This document shows, piece after piece, positions 46,800 through 60,339 of a stretch of 64,000 nt of DNA. The stretch's first letter is position 1; the number at the start of each line of letters is the position of its first letter. The position numbers and the translations under genes are program-made. The notes under the pieces are model-generated. The model searched no databases. It was not told the DNA's origin and saw only the letters and a list, made by a program, of their open reading frames with translations. Source of the stretch: Uranotaenia lowii (lineage: Eukaryota > Arthropoda > Insecta > Diptera > Culicidae); NCBI RefSeq assembly GCF_029784155.1, contig NC_073693.1, positions 147,996,843-148,060,842 of the forward strand, read 5' to 3'.

Positions 46800-49700
46800 G
46801 CAACTCTTTAAAATCTTTTGAAATCTTTAATCGAATGAAATGGTTACTTATTAGAACTTTAGTTTAGGTTATGAAACAGACATGGAACATAATTTGGTTA
46901 TTGGAACAGACATGTCATTCTACAATGTCCTACTTTACAAGTTTCAAATAAGCTGTTATTGCAACTGTAAATAAATCAGAAGCTACATTATGTCTTCGGT
47001 TCAAATATGCTGAGAGAACGCATCTTCATTCAATTCCCTACAGTGTTGCCCATAAATTTGGTAGCTGTTTTATAGTTGAAATCGAAGTTCTATAGATATT
47101 TACCAACTTTGTAAAAAAATAAGATAAAAAAACATATTTTCAGAGCCACAGGTAACTGTCGTTTCTAAAGGAACAAGTTATTCAAAATTTTTTTTCAAGG
47201 TTCAATCGGTCCTTAGAGTTCGATGAGGGTTTATTTTTCATCACAGTCCTGAAAAAAGATTTTGTGTAGAAAGTTTAAAATTCTGCCTCCATGCAATGAA
47301 CGATTTAGATTATAGCGAACTCTCTAACATATGAATATGTATGTACTTATAACCTGTGGCAAGCTACAATGCAACATGGTTACAAAAAGTAAATAGATCC
47401 ATTATCTATCGATTTTGCTAGACTCTAGACAACGTTCATGGACAAAAATTATGTTTTCTTCAACTTCAAAATAATTTTTTTCGCTTAACAAAAATGCATT
47501 TAGAAGAATTCTTGTAAGATGTATTTTGTTTGTTTATTTTTAAGCAGCATTAAATTCAAAGCTATCGATTGAAGCAATCAACTTTGAAAGTAATTCCATC
47601 CGGCATCTTAAATACTCTTAATAATTTATTTAAACGAAAAAAATCCAAACCAACGATAACCGGAAAGGGCACAGCGATCATCATTATTATTCGAACATCA
47701 AAGCCAACGGGGTTCGGGTCAGGGTTTTCTCAAGCTTCCCCGTTTGTGCTGTTTGTGGTTTTTCTTGTTTCAGTCTTAACGCGAGCTGGCATAGCTCCCA
47801 ATTCGAAAGCTGCTGAAGAATTCAAATAAGACGATACAATTTTTATGAGTGGTTACGGTACCTGCCTTCAGTTTAAGGAACGACGAAATACGAAATTTGA
47901 GATTCTGGTTATGAATATTTAAATTGTTTCATCGTTGAGCTGGGTGATTATTTTCAGCAGTCGCCAATTTTTGTTGTTTGTTTGCATCAAAACAAAATAA
48001 ACTTTTTTTTTTGTTTCGATTATAGTTGTTTTACCATCTTTATGGCATTCGCGACTTAAAAACAAAATAAACGTTTAAACTTTTTATAAATCAAAACACT
48101 TTTCATTCGATAGAACTGAAAATAGATCCAAAACAATGTTTCAAATAAACGTGCCCGGAAATAAAACGAACACTGGCAGATATAAATGAAATAAAACAGG
48201 AACTGCTGATAGAAACGAAACCGGAACAGGAAGAGAGCTTTTTTATCTATTAAAGTTTGACTAACCCTCGTCTTTCCTCCCCGTACTTCATCACAATCCC
48301 TGCCAACGACAACGTTTCGTACCGACATTATAAATATAGTGTACATGGCATGATGCAGCAAGTAGGGAAAAAGATTGTCAAGTAGCACAAATATTTGTAG
48401 CCTGAGAGCACAATGTTCGGCGAAGGATGCATTTTTTGCTTCAGCAGAATTGAATACGAGATGATGTTTGTACAGTTTTTTTTTCTCATCATCCGGAGCT
48501 TGTATGGATGGATATATGTTGATAACTTCAGAGCATTTCCTGCTTAGGTTTCCCATACATACTACTTGAATCTTTTATTACAATTTAAAGAAAAAAAAGA
48601 GGTATCTAGCACGAAGCTTACTTCAGCACTTACACGTGCTGAAAATTCTATTTTTTGAATGGGTTTCCTATTTGGAAAATGTTAAGTTTATTTTTAATTG
48701 TTCATGCATTTAAATTATTTTACAAAATAACATAAAACGATGGAACTAGAATTTTAAGGATCTTGCAACTTTGTTGAAAGTATTCTGATTGATGCGTGGC
48801 TAGAAAAATTAGTCGAACAAGAACTGGCTAAAAAAGTTTTGAATTTTTCATAATCATCAAAAAAATCGAAAATTGTGTCACAAATCTCGCCTGTCGATAT
48901 AAAATAGATTCTATTTGGATAAGATTGTGCAAAATGAAGTGCAAAATGAAATGCACAATTTGCCCTTCTGATCCAAATTTCCCAATATTATAGTTGCTTT
49001 TCCATAAAAAATTTGAGAAGCTGATGATTTATACATCCAATGCTTCGATCAACATTACAAGTTTCTTAAATCACGTTTTTTCAGCTGTTAGCTGCAATCT
49101 TAATCTCTTGAGAATTCCAACTTGATTTGTTAAAAATCAAAAATTTCAAATTACTCAACATTGACACGTGCCAAAGCATTCGGAAACGTTAAAATCATCT
49201 CATGTTTTTCTAGTCTTGGTTAAAACAGAATGTTTTGAGAGTTTCCTATTCGTTTTTTTTCTCCTACAATGTACGGTCAGATACCGGTAACAGTTAAAAA
49301 GATGTCTAGTTGTTTTGCAACCCTTCTTAACGGTTTGTTTAATCTTGGAGTGATGTTATGCAATGAGTCAAACTTCTCGGTGGAATACATAATCAAACGA
49401 ATCCTCTTGATTGCTTGAGATAAAATGTCACATTCTAGGACAGTGTCCTGTTTGCCTTCTAAACAAATCGTAAGTACCTGAACTCGTTTTGAATAAATAA
49501 CAATTCTTCATCATTTGAAATGAGCTGTTAATCAAAGATTCTTTCCTGCCCAGATTATCAATAAATTCCAATGAAATGTTCGATCCGATCCGGACCGAGT
49601 TTGGATCAAAGTTATCGATAAGGGAAGGTCTCTGTACATTGTAATTGGGCCGGGGCTTTTGGGTGGTTACGAAAAATTTTTCTCCCCCTGGGGATGAAGA

Positions 49701-50267
49701 ATGCTTCCTAATTTGATATAATGACGGATCAAAAGAAAATTTTGAGACTGGATTACTGCCACTGCAATCCCTGTAGCTTACCGACCAAAACGGTCCCACT
49801 TAATCCGTAAAGCGGATCTAACTGGAGGAGAAGCGCTCAAAACGAAAAGTCAGAACGGCCGGAAGAATTACGCTGGATCCGGCATACATGATTTTCCTTC
49901 TTACGGACGGGACCGCCCCAAAAATTAAAGCCATGATTTCGTGGCCAGTTTTTTTTTCGTCTCGTTTAATCCTATAAAGATTGAACTTTATATATGTACA
50001 TTAAGTCAAATCATTGTAAGGAGCTTAATTCAAAGACCTGTTACTTTGTACTTGCAATAATTTTGCTTTTGATAATTGCATACGATAACTGCCAAACATT
50101 TTTTTTAACTATACTCTTAATCTGAGTTCGCTGCTTTTCTGTTACCATTTAGATGCTCATCAAATTTGTACTTACTATTTTGTTCACACATTCTTTTGGA
50201 AGACTCACCTGAAAAAAAAAATAAAAAAAAGTCAGTTAGAGCTTATTGATATATTACCAGCTACGCT
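46800..50267. other. No recognisable gene; several less AT-rich patches
   Basis: Patches at about 47560-47830, 48170-48560 and 49400-49920 have more even composition and some open frames (the longest about 166 codons on the minus strand at 48056-48556 and 123 codons at 49428-49799), none with a known motif. A shared repeat tail (GTTTTACCATCTTTATGGCA) lies at 48028. These patches may be unique host DNA. Confidence 0.4.
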
Positions 50268-50270
50268 TTA

Positions 50271-50571
50271 GAGCAAGTTCACTCGTGTTGGGAAAAAGTG
50301 GTAGAAATTTTTACAGTTGTAGCAGATTTTGAAAACTTTACCTTGAAAAAACATTTTCAAGAACTGCGACCTTCAATTTTTCTTATAGCACGTGTTCTAT
50401 TTTCGCATGCTGTGATGCAAAGATAGCTGATTTCTATCACATACGGCTGAAATAGAAACAGTGTTGTAAAAAAAATTCAACGCCCAAAGATCTTGAAAAC
50501 ATTTTGGCATGGTAAAATTTTCAAAATGTCAAAATTTCTAACACTTTTTCCCAAAACGAGTGAACTTGCTC
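50271..50571. mobile_element. PIF/Harbinger-type MITE, 301-bp copy
   Basis: The inverted ends start GAGCAAGTTCACTCGTGTTG and continue GGAAAAAGTG to about 40 bp, flanked by TTA on both sides (50268-50270, 50572-50574). It is the same family as 22504-22625, with a longer middle part. There is no coding content. Confidence 0.85.
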
Positions 50572-50666
50572 TTATATGGTCAAATTTAATGAGTTGAATT
50601 TGATATTGTGAATATTTATTCGTCGTGGCAGAGATTGTTTTAATCATACTTGAAATTTACATTATG

Positions 50667-50740
50667 ACTAGCTGACCCGGTAAACTTCGTCTTACCATGT
50701 TTAACTTGGCGTCTCGCTTTCGTGAACATGTCCTAGTTTT
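50667..50740. repeat. Possible piece of a common insect repeat (AGCTGACCCGG motif)
   Basis: CTAGCTGACCCGGTAAACTTCGTCTTACC resembles a phrase I remember from dispersed repeats in several arthropod genomes. It occurs once here, so this rests on memory rather than on internal evidence. Confidence 0.25.
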
Positions 50741-53639
50741 TTTTTCGCATATCCTTTTTGTCACGCTTAATTCTATCGAAATCAAACCTAAAAATTTAAA
50801 CTCAATTCTACGGGTCTTTACATAGATTATCAAAACATTACCCTCAATCAATCTTACATGCATCTTACAGGAAGATTTTAATCTACTTTTCTTTGATTCG
50901 GATGCTTTGAATATTGCCGAATGGTGTCAGGTATGAGCTTCTCGTTGAAAATTTGAGTTTTTCATCACTCAACGTGACCATCAAACTTGGCAAGCCTCAT
51001 GAAGCATGCTTAAAAAATCCACTCTTTGTAGCTTGTTCCATAAATAACTTTATGATGATAATATCTATGTTTCATTTATTAAATACCATTTAGTTGATTT
51101 CAGAATGGGGGTGCCCAATATTATGTCTAACGCAGTACTTTCAACTCCCGAGTTTCTTCGGAGAGGAGATTTTTTACTAACCATTTTCAAGCAGCTTTTT
51201 GTTCACTTTTTTCAGCCTTGGAAGCAGTGATGATTAAATAATATCCATATTTTCATCAAAACCATGTCAAAAAAAAGTTCACCGCTTTATTATTAATTTC
51301 AGCAAAAAATGCTAATTAAATTCCTTTGAACATTTACCCAATTAATAAAAAAAAAAAAAACGATCGGTTTTGAAAGGAGGAAAAAATATGTTTTATTTTT
51401 TTATATTCAACCAAATAACAGCAATTTTATTTGCATTTTTATCCTAATGGATATAATTGCTAATTTAAACCATTGTTTTTTTAAGATTCTAACTGAAAAG
51501 GTTATTTAATTTTTAAAAATCCGAATAGAGCTAATCTGTTAAGGCTACAATGATTCCATGAGTTCATTCGTTTTTTCTGGAAGTTTTCATGTAAATATAC
51601 CTCGAAACCTTTAAAAATATATAAGTGTCTTTCGGCTATCATCACAGTTCAACTTTCATATTCTTTCAAAAAGAAATATTTAAGTAAAGGTACATTTATC
51701 CCATCTATAACACGCATTTGAAAACACATTGCTCTTTTTCAGATGCGTTAGCGTAAAGACTTTGAAATAAATTTAATACTTTTTTCTGTTCGTCTATTTT
51801 ATCAACTTTCATTGATATATCTGCAGTTTTTTCCAGAATAAAATAATGCTTGGTACTTCAACTTCGCTGAACACTGTTTTACCATAAGACCTTCATTTAC
51901 ATAGACATTTAATAATTTTGAATATCCGCTTCAGATTTAACATTCAGCATACCTTTTCTGATCATTTTGGAGAAATAATTCTCCTTATGTTTCATGACTA
52001 AAAGGCGCGTTACCACCGTTGGTTTCACCGTGTGAAATGACAGGAGTTAATATCATTTTCGACACTTTCAGGTCATAATAAAAACTTATCAAAAAAAATT
52101 TTGCTTCTGCTATCAAAAAAATAATGCTTCTGGAATATCAATCACAGAAAAACTTTTCAACAAAAAAGTGGATCTAAAGTCTCTTCTATGTAGCCAAAAT
52201 ATGTTAAACATAAACACACTTTCATGTTAAGTACGTACTTGAATACTGTGTAAACAAATAGGAACCTGTAAACAGTTTTTCGGTGAATGATTTAAAAAAA
52301 AGTTGAGTTTATTTATTTAGTCAGATTGTTTAATTGGGCTCAACGGTTTATAGATGAAGAAATAATGTGAACATGTATATATGAATAACGTATAAATTTT
52401 TTGTAAATATTGAACGTTTGCACTTGCTCTAGTGTATTTTTTAACTGAAAATTCTTTCATTTTTATTGATAACTTTCACTTATGCTTGCAGAAAATCAAA
52501 AAGTTCTTTGCATTAGGCCTTAAAATAAACATCAATCCTATATAATCCTTTTTAAAGGACAGACTCTTGTTCAGCTCATATGTCTGTTCATCTTCAATGG
52601 ATTTTGTTGTTGTTCTGTAAATTTAAAGGCACCCGAAACATTTTCAATTAAACACATTTGTACATGTTTAAAAAATGTTTCTAGGGGTATTGGATTATAA
52701 AATTGTATGTAGATCTTCCCACTTTCTTTTTTTCAAATGTCCGCAAAGAGTCATACCATAATTTTATATGCATCAGTACTAAGTTCATATTTTTCAGACA
52801 ACAATTTCTGCTGAACTTAAAATAGTTTTTTTTTAAATCGTTGAAATGGTATTGATTTGATTGGCAAAATATCAAACTGGGCGTCATTCATTACTATGTG
52901 CTGTCCAAATGATCTAGGAATCAAGAAGAAAAAAACACATCTAGGCTTCATATCGCTACCACATGCATTGAAATTATGCTTGGTTTAGAAATGCGCGCCC
53001 AAATATTTCAACTAATCAGTATGCTATGCCATCGTTACCATCCTCTCTCGACGTTTGCTTGCGACGCCTTGGACGACCATGGAGACGAAAAACAAATCGC
53101 CCGGCGCCCGAAGTAAAGAAAATCTCCAAAAATGGATGTCATGACTTTAATTTCATTCAAAAAACTACAAATTTGATTATTACGGACAATTGATGCGACT
53201 TTCTGTTATTTTTATTCGATATAAACCGATTCGCATGCCTACAGAATATTCTAAAAATAATTTCATTTCAATCGTTTGGGTAATTTCGGAGGAGTAGTAC
53301 TACAAACACCGTTACAAGAGAATTTTATATAATAGATAAAGCATTGAGAAATAAATCTCTGTAAAAAAGTTCAACAAAAATGAGTCAAATCGCAAAAAAA
53401 ATCTTCCACCACTAAAAACATTCAACAAACGCATTGCTGTCCCTGGAAAGAAGGCGGCTTGAGAAAAATTTCAATTAGAAAAGTTTCGTTCTCTTTTAAA
53501 CTCAGTCAGCAACATCAGGAAGATGGATTGTTTGCGGATTCAGAAGAAAACTAATGGAGAAAGTTTTGTCCGCTGGAATCCTGGAATATATCGGAATCAT
53601 AACAGATCACACCCGAGGGATGGTATTAGAATTCAAAGG
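50741..53639. other. AT-rich DNA without a recognised gene
   Basis: No terminal repeats or protein motifs are visible. A GC-richer patch at 53030-53110 stands out but encodes nothing I recognise. The stretch 53460-53640 may hold badly damaged sequence upstream of the RT relic. Confidence 0.4.
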
Positions 53640-56030
53640 AAAAATAGAATTTTAAACATGTCGTTAAGTAATAAAAAAGTGCCCAAATTTTGGAAAAAAA
53701 AAACATTTTTATCCCAATTTTCAAGTCCGGAAAAAATCAGATGTACGAAATTTCCTAGGAATAGTCATTCTATCTTACATTCCTAAACTCTTGGAATCAA
53801 TCATAAATGACAAAATCTATCAGCAAGTTGAAAATATTGTAACCAGCAAACAACATGGATTCTTCAAAGGGCGCTCTACTGCATCAAATCTTCTCGAATT
53901 CGTTTCATACGTAATCAATTCCATGTGCCAAGCCTTTCATGTTGAGGCTCTTTATACAGATTTCAGCAAAGCTTTTGACCGCATCGATAGACCCCTTTTG
54001 ATCCTAAATTTAAAAAAATGGCTTTCATCCAAATCTTCATTCTTGGTTTCAATCATACTTAACCAATCGAACACAAATTGTTCGCTTAAAAAACGAACTA
54101 TCCAGACCCGTAGCTGTAACCTCCGGTGTGCCTAAGGAATCTCATCTAGGACCTCTTCTTTTCATACTGTTCGTAAATGACATTTCCTTCATTCTAAAAC
54201 GGATTGAATTCCTTATATATGCTGACGATATGAAACTTTTTCTGGAAATCAAAACAACCGAGGTTGTTGAAGCGTTTCAAAACGAAATCAATGTGTTCTA
54301 TGAATGGTGCAACAAAAGTCTACTTCAATTGAACGTTAAAAATTGCAACTCCATATCGTTTAGTAGAAAACAAATTTACCCACTCATCAAAACTAAATTA
54401 GGCAGTGAATAAGTACAAAAATGCCAAATTGTAAGAGATCTTGGTGTCCCCTTGGATTCGAAACATACGTTTTTAGAACATCAGAACACTATTATTAATA
54501 AAGCTAATTGCATGTTAGGACTTGTTAAGCGTTTCAGCCACCACTTTCAAGATCCATACACCATAAAGTCACTTTATATATCTTACACAGCAAAAAAATG
54601 TAACGATAGACGATGTAATTTCTGGAGATGATGTAGTATTAGAGATTTCTGTGGCAATGATACATCAAAACGATGTACACAATACGAACACGTCGTGTGA
54701 TGTAAAATCACAACCTTTCATGTGATATCTCATCAAGTAGTCAATTTTTTCCTCAATTGACGTCTAAAATGTTATTACTTTCCAAAAGTTTGAAACGGAT
54801 TACGGAGCTCAACAGTATTTGTTTGGCTTGTAAGTACTACCAAAATCAATTAATTGTTTAAGCAAAACTATTGCTTAAAGTTTCATTTCATTATTTCTCA
54901 TTTTTAGGGAGTTTAGCTCATTTGCATTACCGGTAGAAGATTTAATGATCTGAAACACCCGGATGATAAGGGGAGTATTTTATTTTATTAATCTTTCCTA
55001 AGTATTTTTTATTTATAGCTTTAAAAATGATAAGTTCCGGCTTGCAAAAAACGGAGCGGCTCAAACCAATCAATTTGGGAACGAAACTTGGGAAGATAAG
55101 TGTCCAGTGATCGTTACATCATGAATTCTGATTCCGAAAATGCATGATGATTCAGCGTATTGCCCTATTTTTGGACCGCTCCAGCATTAAAGTCCTGCTT
55201 CAAGATAAGGAGAATACTAAACAGGAAATGTTTATATGAAATTTTAATATAGCTAGGCTTAGGGATTTTTTTAAGATAAATAGAATCTAGGTAATTTGAA
55301 AAAAAACTTAACACATCAAATTCTAATAAACTTATAATTGCTTTAATGTTTTTGGCTCAGTTTGATTTTTAATGAATTTCGACAACCCTTTTCGACTTGA
55401 TAGAAATCCCTAATCTGAATTCTGAATCAATAAATGTATAACAAAGTCTAAGGAAAATCTTAAAGGATTGCGTCTAGAACATTATATTCATACTCTGATT
55501 TGTCTACTACGTTACATTTATGAAGCAGCTGTTACATCAAAATTATGTAATATTAGGTATCATTTGCGACTCAAGTTATGTGTACGTTTTTGATGTAATA
55601 TCGCAACACTTTTTTTCATGTGTATGTACGATCGATATTAGAGTATTGTAGTGTTATATGGATTCCTTATTCAAACATTCACGACCAATGTCTTGAATCT
55701 GTTCAAAAACAATTTTTATTGTATGCACTCCGTAAAATAAACTGGATCACATTTCCTCTTCCATCATACAAATCACGTTGTAAGCTAATTGACATAGAAC
55801 CTCCCAGTGAACGTAGAGAATTTTCTCAAATTTCTTTTGTAAATGATATTGTTACACAAAAAATAATCAGTCCTGAATTACTTTCAAAACTCTATTTTTA
55901 TGCACCCTACCGTCCATTAAGAAACAAACAACTATCTTACATTAAATTTTATGATAGGGACAATGAAAAATATCAACCCATTATATCAACCGCCGCCCTT
56001 GGCGTAGAGGATAGCCTTCAAGTCTTCTAA
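53640..56030 (+). pseudogene. Second non-LTR RT relic (jockey/CR1-like), split by a MITE
   Basis: Successive frames carry RT blocks: NKKVPKFWKK then IFKSGKKSDVRNF and VILSYIPKLLES (53660-53800), KQHGFFKGRSTASNLLEF (53848-53900), YTDFSKAFDRIDRPLLILNL (53955-54010), GVPKESHLGPLLFILFVND (54125-54183) and the active site IYADDMKLFLEI (54215-54250). Frameshifts occur in an A tract near 53700 and near 54050; a stop lies at 54410. The thumb continues (VRDLGVPLDSKHTF) to 54584 and resumes beyond the MITE at 55620 with VRSILEYCSVIWIPY to the end at 56030. The Q of the usual GVPQGS motif is K here. No endonuclease is recognisable, so this is a 5'-truncated, inactive copy. Confidence 0.88.
54585..55624. 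mobile_element. TIR element (ACACAGCAAAAAA ends), 1040 bp, inserted in the RT relic
   Basis: It begins ACACAGCAAAAAAATGTAAC and ends TTTTTTTCATGTGTA. Words such as GATGTAAT, TGATGTA and ATTACATC recur near both ends. Nearly the same ends flank the sister copy at 56412-56880 in the opposite orientation. The interruption joins two parts of one RT domain, showing that it came later. No transposase is visible; a TA-type duplication is possible but not clear. Confidence 0.75.
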
Positions 56031-56290
56031 GCCAGGGGGTATGAGATCGAATCCCGGTCACGGCATACATAGTACACTTTCGGTGGGTTTGTGGTTTTAG
56101 CATTTGGAAGATGCTAGCCATGATATCCTCGAAAGATGAACGCTTAGAGTTAAGAAAAAAGGAATCTCTTCGAGGAAACATCATGTTTCATTGAGATCCT
56201 GTATGTGTTTGTGTAGTCCTCGCTTACCCTCCAATTACTTGCCCATCTGGGACATCTTTATACTTTAAATGATGTACAAATACAATGCAC
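55990..56290 (+). repeat. tRNA-derived SINE
   Basis: The head has an A box (TGGCGTAGAGGATAGC) and a B box (GATCGAATCCC) at tRNA spacing, about 45 bases apart, and a pairable acceptor (GCCG ... CGGC). A body of about 230 bp follows up to an AT-rich zone. It starts at the end of the RT relic, so it was inserted next to or into its 3' end. The head would act as an RNA polymerase III promoter in a live copy. Confidence 0.65.
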
Positions 56291-56411
56291 AAAGTGAAAT
56301 TATCGACGTAACAATGAATAAAACACAATTAAAAATCGCGTTTAAAAACAAATTCATACAACCACAAAATAATAGATTACATTAATTTCAACTAGTTTTA
56401 AGTATTGTTGT

Positions 56412-56880
56412 ACACAGCAAAAAAAGTGTTGCGATATTACATCAAATACCTGTACATAACTTGAGTCGCAAATGGCACCTAATTTTACATTGTCTTGATG
56501 TACCCGGCTGTTTGGAGACAATGAATATGTTTTATACCGCTGATCCATAAGGGCCAAATTTCCTAAAAAATGAAAAATAATGAAATTTGTTTTTTAAGCT
56601 GTTGGTTTGCTTATATTTTTAATTAATGTTGGAAGTACTTACAAGCCAAACAAATACAGCTGAGGTCCGTAATCCGTTTCTCTATTTTTGAAATGAAATC
56701 GAATTTGAACGTCAACAGAGGAAAACATTGACTACTCGATGCGATATCACATAGAAGGTTGTGATATTACACTTCACGACGTATTCACGTTGTATACATC
56801 ATTTAGATGTATTATTGCAACAGAAATACGTAATCCCCAGAAATTACATCTTCCATCGTTACATCTTTTTTTGCTGTGTA
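56412..56880. mobile_element. TIR element (ACACAGCAAAAAA ends), 469-bp inverted sister copy
   Basis: The ends ACACAGCAAAAAAAGTGTTG and CATCTTTTTTTGCTGTGTA are inverted repeats. The left subterminal part (GTGTTGCGATATTACATCAA) matches the inverted right end of 54585-55624, so the copy is in the opposite orientation and lacks much of the interior. The words GATATTACA and ATTACATC recur. Confidence 0.8.
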
Positions 56881-56958
56881 CGGATTTTAGTCGAAACGGC
56901 CTTTGAAATCTACGTTTCTTAGTGTGTAGATTTCAAAGGCCGTTCCGACTAAAATCCG
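56881..56958. repeat. Tight hairpin directly beside the MITE
   Basis: CGGATTTTAGTCGAAACGGC plus 13 more bases (56881-56913) is mirrored at 56926-56958 with one mismatch in 33, around a 12-base loop. It touches the last base of the neighbouring TIR element. The arms are longer and cleaner than chance would give. Confidence 0.9.
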
Positions 56959-58654
56959 AACAAAATCAAAAGATAAGTTTCAAATCCTCGTGCAGATTTC
57001 TACACTGCCTCTACCAATAGTTTGTTCAAATCTATCTTCGATAAGTCGAAACTAGTTAAAATTTTAATCAATCTGTGATAATTTGAATCTGTGATAATAG
57101 ATTTAAGCACTACAATAAGTAGGTAGACTATTTGATGCAATGGCTTCACTTTTAAGATTAGGCGCTAAAAATTACGCAACTCATTCTACGAATGACAGTG
57201 GAATCTCCAGAAATCGAATCATTGACACTTGATGGGCGCACTGATGAAATATTCGGTAGGTGCGGGCTGCTCGGCGGTTCCCAACAATTGTAGTCTGCGA
57301 AGTTTGACGAATTAAAAAAATAAAACTCTCTGGAGCCACTATTATTATAACAAAGAGAGCGATTGGATACGCCGCTTAATCTTTTTCAATTTTAATAACC
57401 TTTTTAACAAGTGATTGTAGTAATTTACGATCTACATCAATGTAAAATGCAAAAAATAAAAATTTCTCTTATTATATTGAACATTTCAAAGAAGTTAGCG
57501 TTTAGTATGGTAAGCTCACTATAAGGCAGTTCAAAAGCTCATGTTAGTAATCCATTTTATGTAGCAAATAAAAATGGGGCATGGTGGAAAATAAACTTTC
57601 TTCCAGAACAACTACAGAGTTTGCAAACCAACTGATCACATTAATATTGTTTTTCAACCGAATTGAATGTTGATATAACAAAGATCAATCACAGTATATA
57701 TTTTGAAAAAAGTTTAAAGTTTTTCTGACCCATCGCATGTGTCATTTTATTTCAGGGGAATGTCGTCCAAAAGATGATATATTACGATCTTGTATCTAGT
57801 TTGTAAATACCGCATAGGAACACACATTTTTCAATATTGTACTTCCACAAGTTTTGACTAAACTAATATTTTTAATCTCCTTGTAAAGTTAGGACAACTA
57901 ATTATTCCACTTTAATATGAGGAGATTTGATGTATCTTGAATTTTTTAGACTTTAGTTACAGCATTCTCACAAAACTTTGACTTTTTGGATTTCTTCTAT
58001 TCACACTGTACAATTTTAAAGACTGGGTTTATGGTTAAAAATATTGAAAAGATATCGAAATTGGCGAACGGAGGCTAAAAAATGCAACCCCTCGAATTTT
58101 TTTGATTACGATCTTGTTCTCATATGTATTTGTAATTCATTTCTTAAAATTCTTAGTAATTTGAATTATTTATTCACCATTAGGTAGGTTTGTTAATTAG
58201 TTTATTGCCTTTTTCAGTGAAACGTTATGTTCTTTTTAGTAAAAACATTTAAATATTATATCATTTTACAGATAGTGAAAATGAGCAAGTAGAATTCTAT
58301 TTAGAAGCATTTTAATTACATACCAAATTTTTGTTCAGCATAGGCCAACCACTATGAAGTGGTGGAAACAAATAAGGTCAAAAAACTTTAATACAATTCT
58401 TTGACAAAATGCAAAATGTGTTGATTCATATATGAGATCTTCCAGTTTAAATAAAAAAAAGTTCAAGAATATAATCGTTAGAGTGCTGTATCTAAAGTCT
58501 CAGAAATCTAAAAAAACATAAAATCTCGCAAAAGAATAATGAAAAAGTTGTTCGAATGATGTTTGAACCAATACCACCAATGCAAGTGGAAGTGTAAAAT
58601 TGAAGGGTTTTTGTTCATGCAACTAGGTGAATGGTCAATTTCAGATAAACTGAA
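56959..58654. other. AT-rich DNA without recognised features
   Basis: I see no coding frame, RNA gene or terminal repeat here. Confidence 0.45.
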
Positions 58655-58669
58655 GGGGAGGGTAGGAAG

Positions 58670-59798
58670 TAGAGATGTACCGAATATTCGGTCGGCCGAA
58701 TATTCGGCGCCGAATATCGCCAAAAAACCGTTAAGCCGAATATTCGGCTCTCCGAATAGTTGAGCTTTTTCAACTGTCGTTGGGTAATTTATCAAATATC
58801 CAAAGTTTATGTTGAAAAACCTTCAGAATCATCAAAACTTATGGTTTCAGTTTAACATTTTTAATCTATCCGTGTATTTTTCACTGTAGATAGCTTTATA
58901 CTTTGATTATCGTTTATTCCTAGTTTACTTGATATATCCTGGCTTGCCCATAAACCAAATAAAGAATTCGAGAAAAAAATAATCTGACCGGGATGGCCGC
59001 ATATTTTTCAATCTTTCAGAATTTTACCTGCATTTATTGAGATTTTTTTGCTAAGTAAAAAAATCAAATATCTCCTCGAAATTTTTAAAATTTTCCTTTA
59101 CAAAACGATATTTTAGAGTTAATTTGTTCGTTAGATACTATTCGAACACTGCTGTTGTAATTCGATGAAAACTTTAAATTTCAAGTAATTTTTTTTCTTA
59201 TTTCTCTTTTATGTTTTAGAATAATGCTTAGTTACTGTTCAGATTTTTCCTTTTTTATTAAAGTTTTTAGAAAAATCGTTCAGACCCGAAAGTGTGGATA
59301 CGTGTTGAAGAAAGTAGTAAGGGTAAGGGAAGGGAAGGGAATGGGTAAGATCATCGTTCTTTATGACAACTATTTTGATGACATCTAGCAAATATAAGAC
59401 ATTCATCTGATTCAATATAAAAAAGGCAATTTCAAATAGCTTAACACCTGTTTTGACATATTTTGTCCCAGATTTCACTGGATTTCACGCCCTAGAAGCG
59501 ACAAATCATCTGATGTCCTTTCAGCTATTGGTGACATTTTGAAAATCAAAGAGACCTCTACTTAAAAAAGATCTGATACATTTAGTTGGAAATAATGGAC
59601 TAAAAAGATGAGGGACATAAAGATAGCAGAAATAGAATATTTCTATTAGAAATAGCAGTAGATATATTAATATTTCTATTGAAAACTCAACATAATATTT
59701 GACCGAATATTCGGCCAAATATTCGGCCGAATATTCGTTTGGCCGAATAGTTGAAAAGGTCGGCCGTTCGCCGAATACCACTATTCAGTACATCTCTA
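58670..59798. mobile_element. TIR element with CCGAATATTCGG words, 1129 bp
   Basis: The ends TAGAGATGTAC and GTACATCTCTA are perfect 11-bp inverted repeats. They are flanked by GTAGGAAG and GTAGGGAG, an 8-bp duplication with one change, which fits hAT elements. CCGAATATTCGG, itself a palindrome, and GGCCGAATA forms occur at about 58680, 58692, 58706, 58738 and 59703-59775. No gene is present. The interior shares a segment with 39700-40190. Confidence 0.85.
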
Positions 59799-60339
59799 GT
59801 AGGGAGATTTGATTCCATTTGTTGTATTCATCATATCTTTTTGAAAATTTTAGTAACTCGCTTCGTGAACGTCTTTTGAATTTCTGACAGCATGTAAAGC
59901 AAACAATTGTGATACATATCGAGTTAAAGGAGACTTGATTCCTTATTCTGGGTTACAAAAAGCAATCTCGAGCAAAGCGATGATCATGATCTATTCAGTA
60001 GGAAATTATACCTTTTTGGCTTTCCTACAGAAAGGCATAGCGAACGGTCAGTTGGGGCTATCATTAATTAAGGGTCCAAGACCCCACTTTATATATATGT
60101 ACCAATCGACTCAGCTCGACGAGTTAGGAAGATGTCCGTGGATTTGTATGTTCTATTGAAATGTTCTCACCCCCCTTTCACCTATTCCGGGGTTTACGAT
60201 TTTGATGAATTTAGTTTAAAAAAAATTGGATATTCTTTCCTGTAGGTCATATTAAAAAAAAAAACAAAACAAAACTGTTTAAAATTGTTCTATTCCATAG
60301 AAGATATCATGCATATGTTGGCTCCAAAAAAAAGTAGCC

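Noticed and set aside
48056..48556. 166-codon minus-strand frame
   Set aside because: The translation is rich in Phe/Leu/Tyr from A/T-rich codons and shows no domain; not convincing as a gene.
60062..60180. Phrase ACCAATCGACTCAGCTCGAC, which recalls a dispersed insect repeat
   Set aside because: Only one occurrence and recognition rests on memory; no ends visible.
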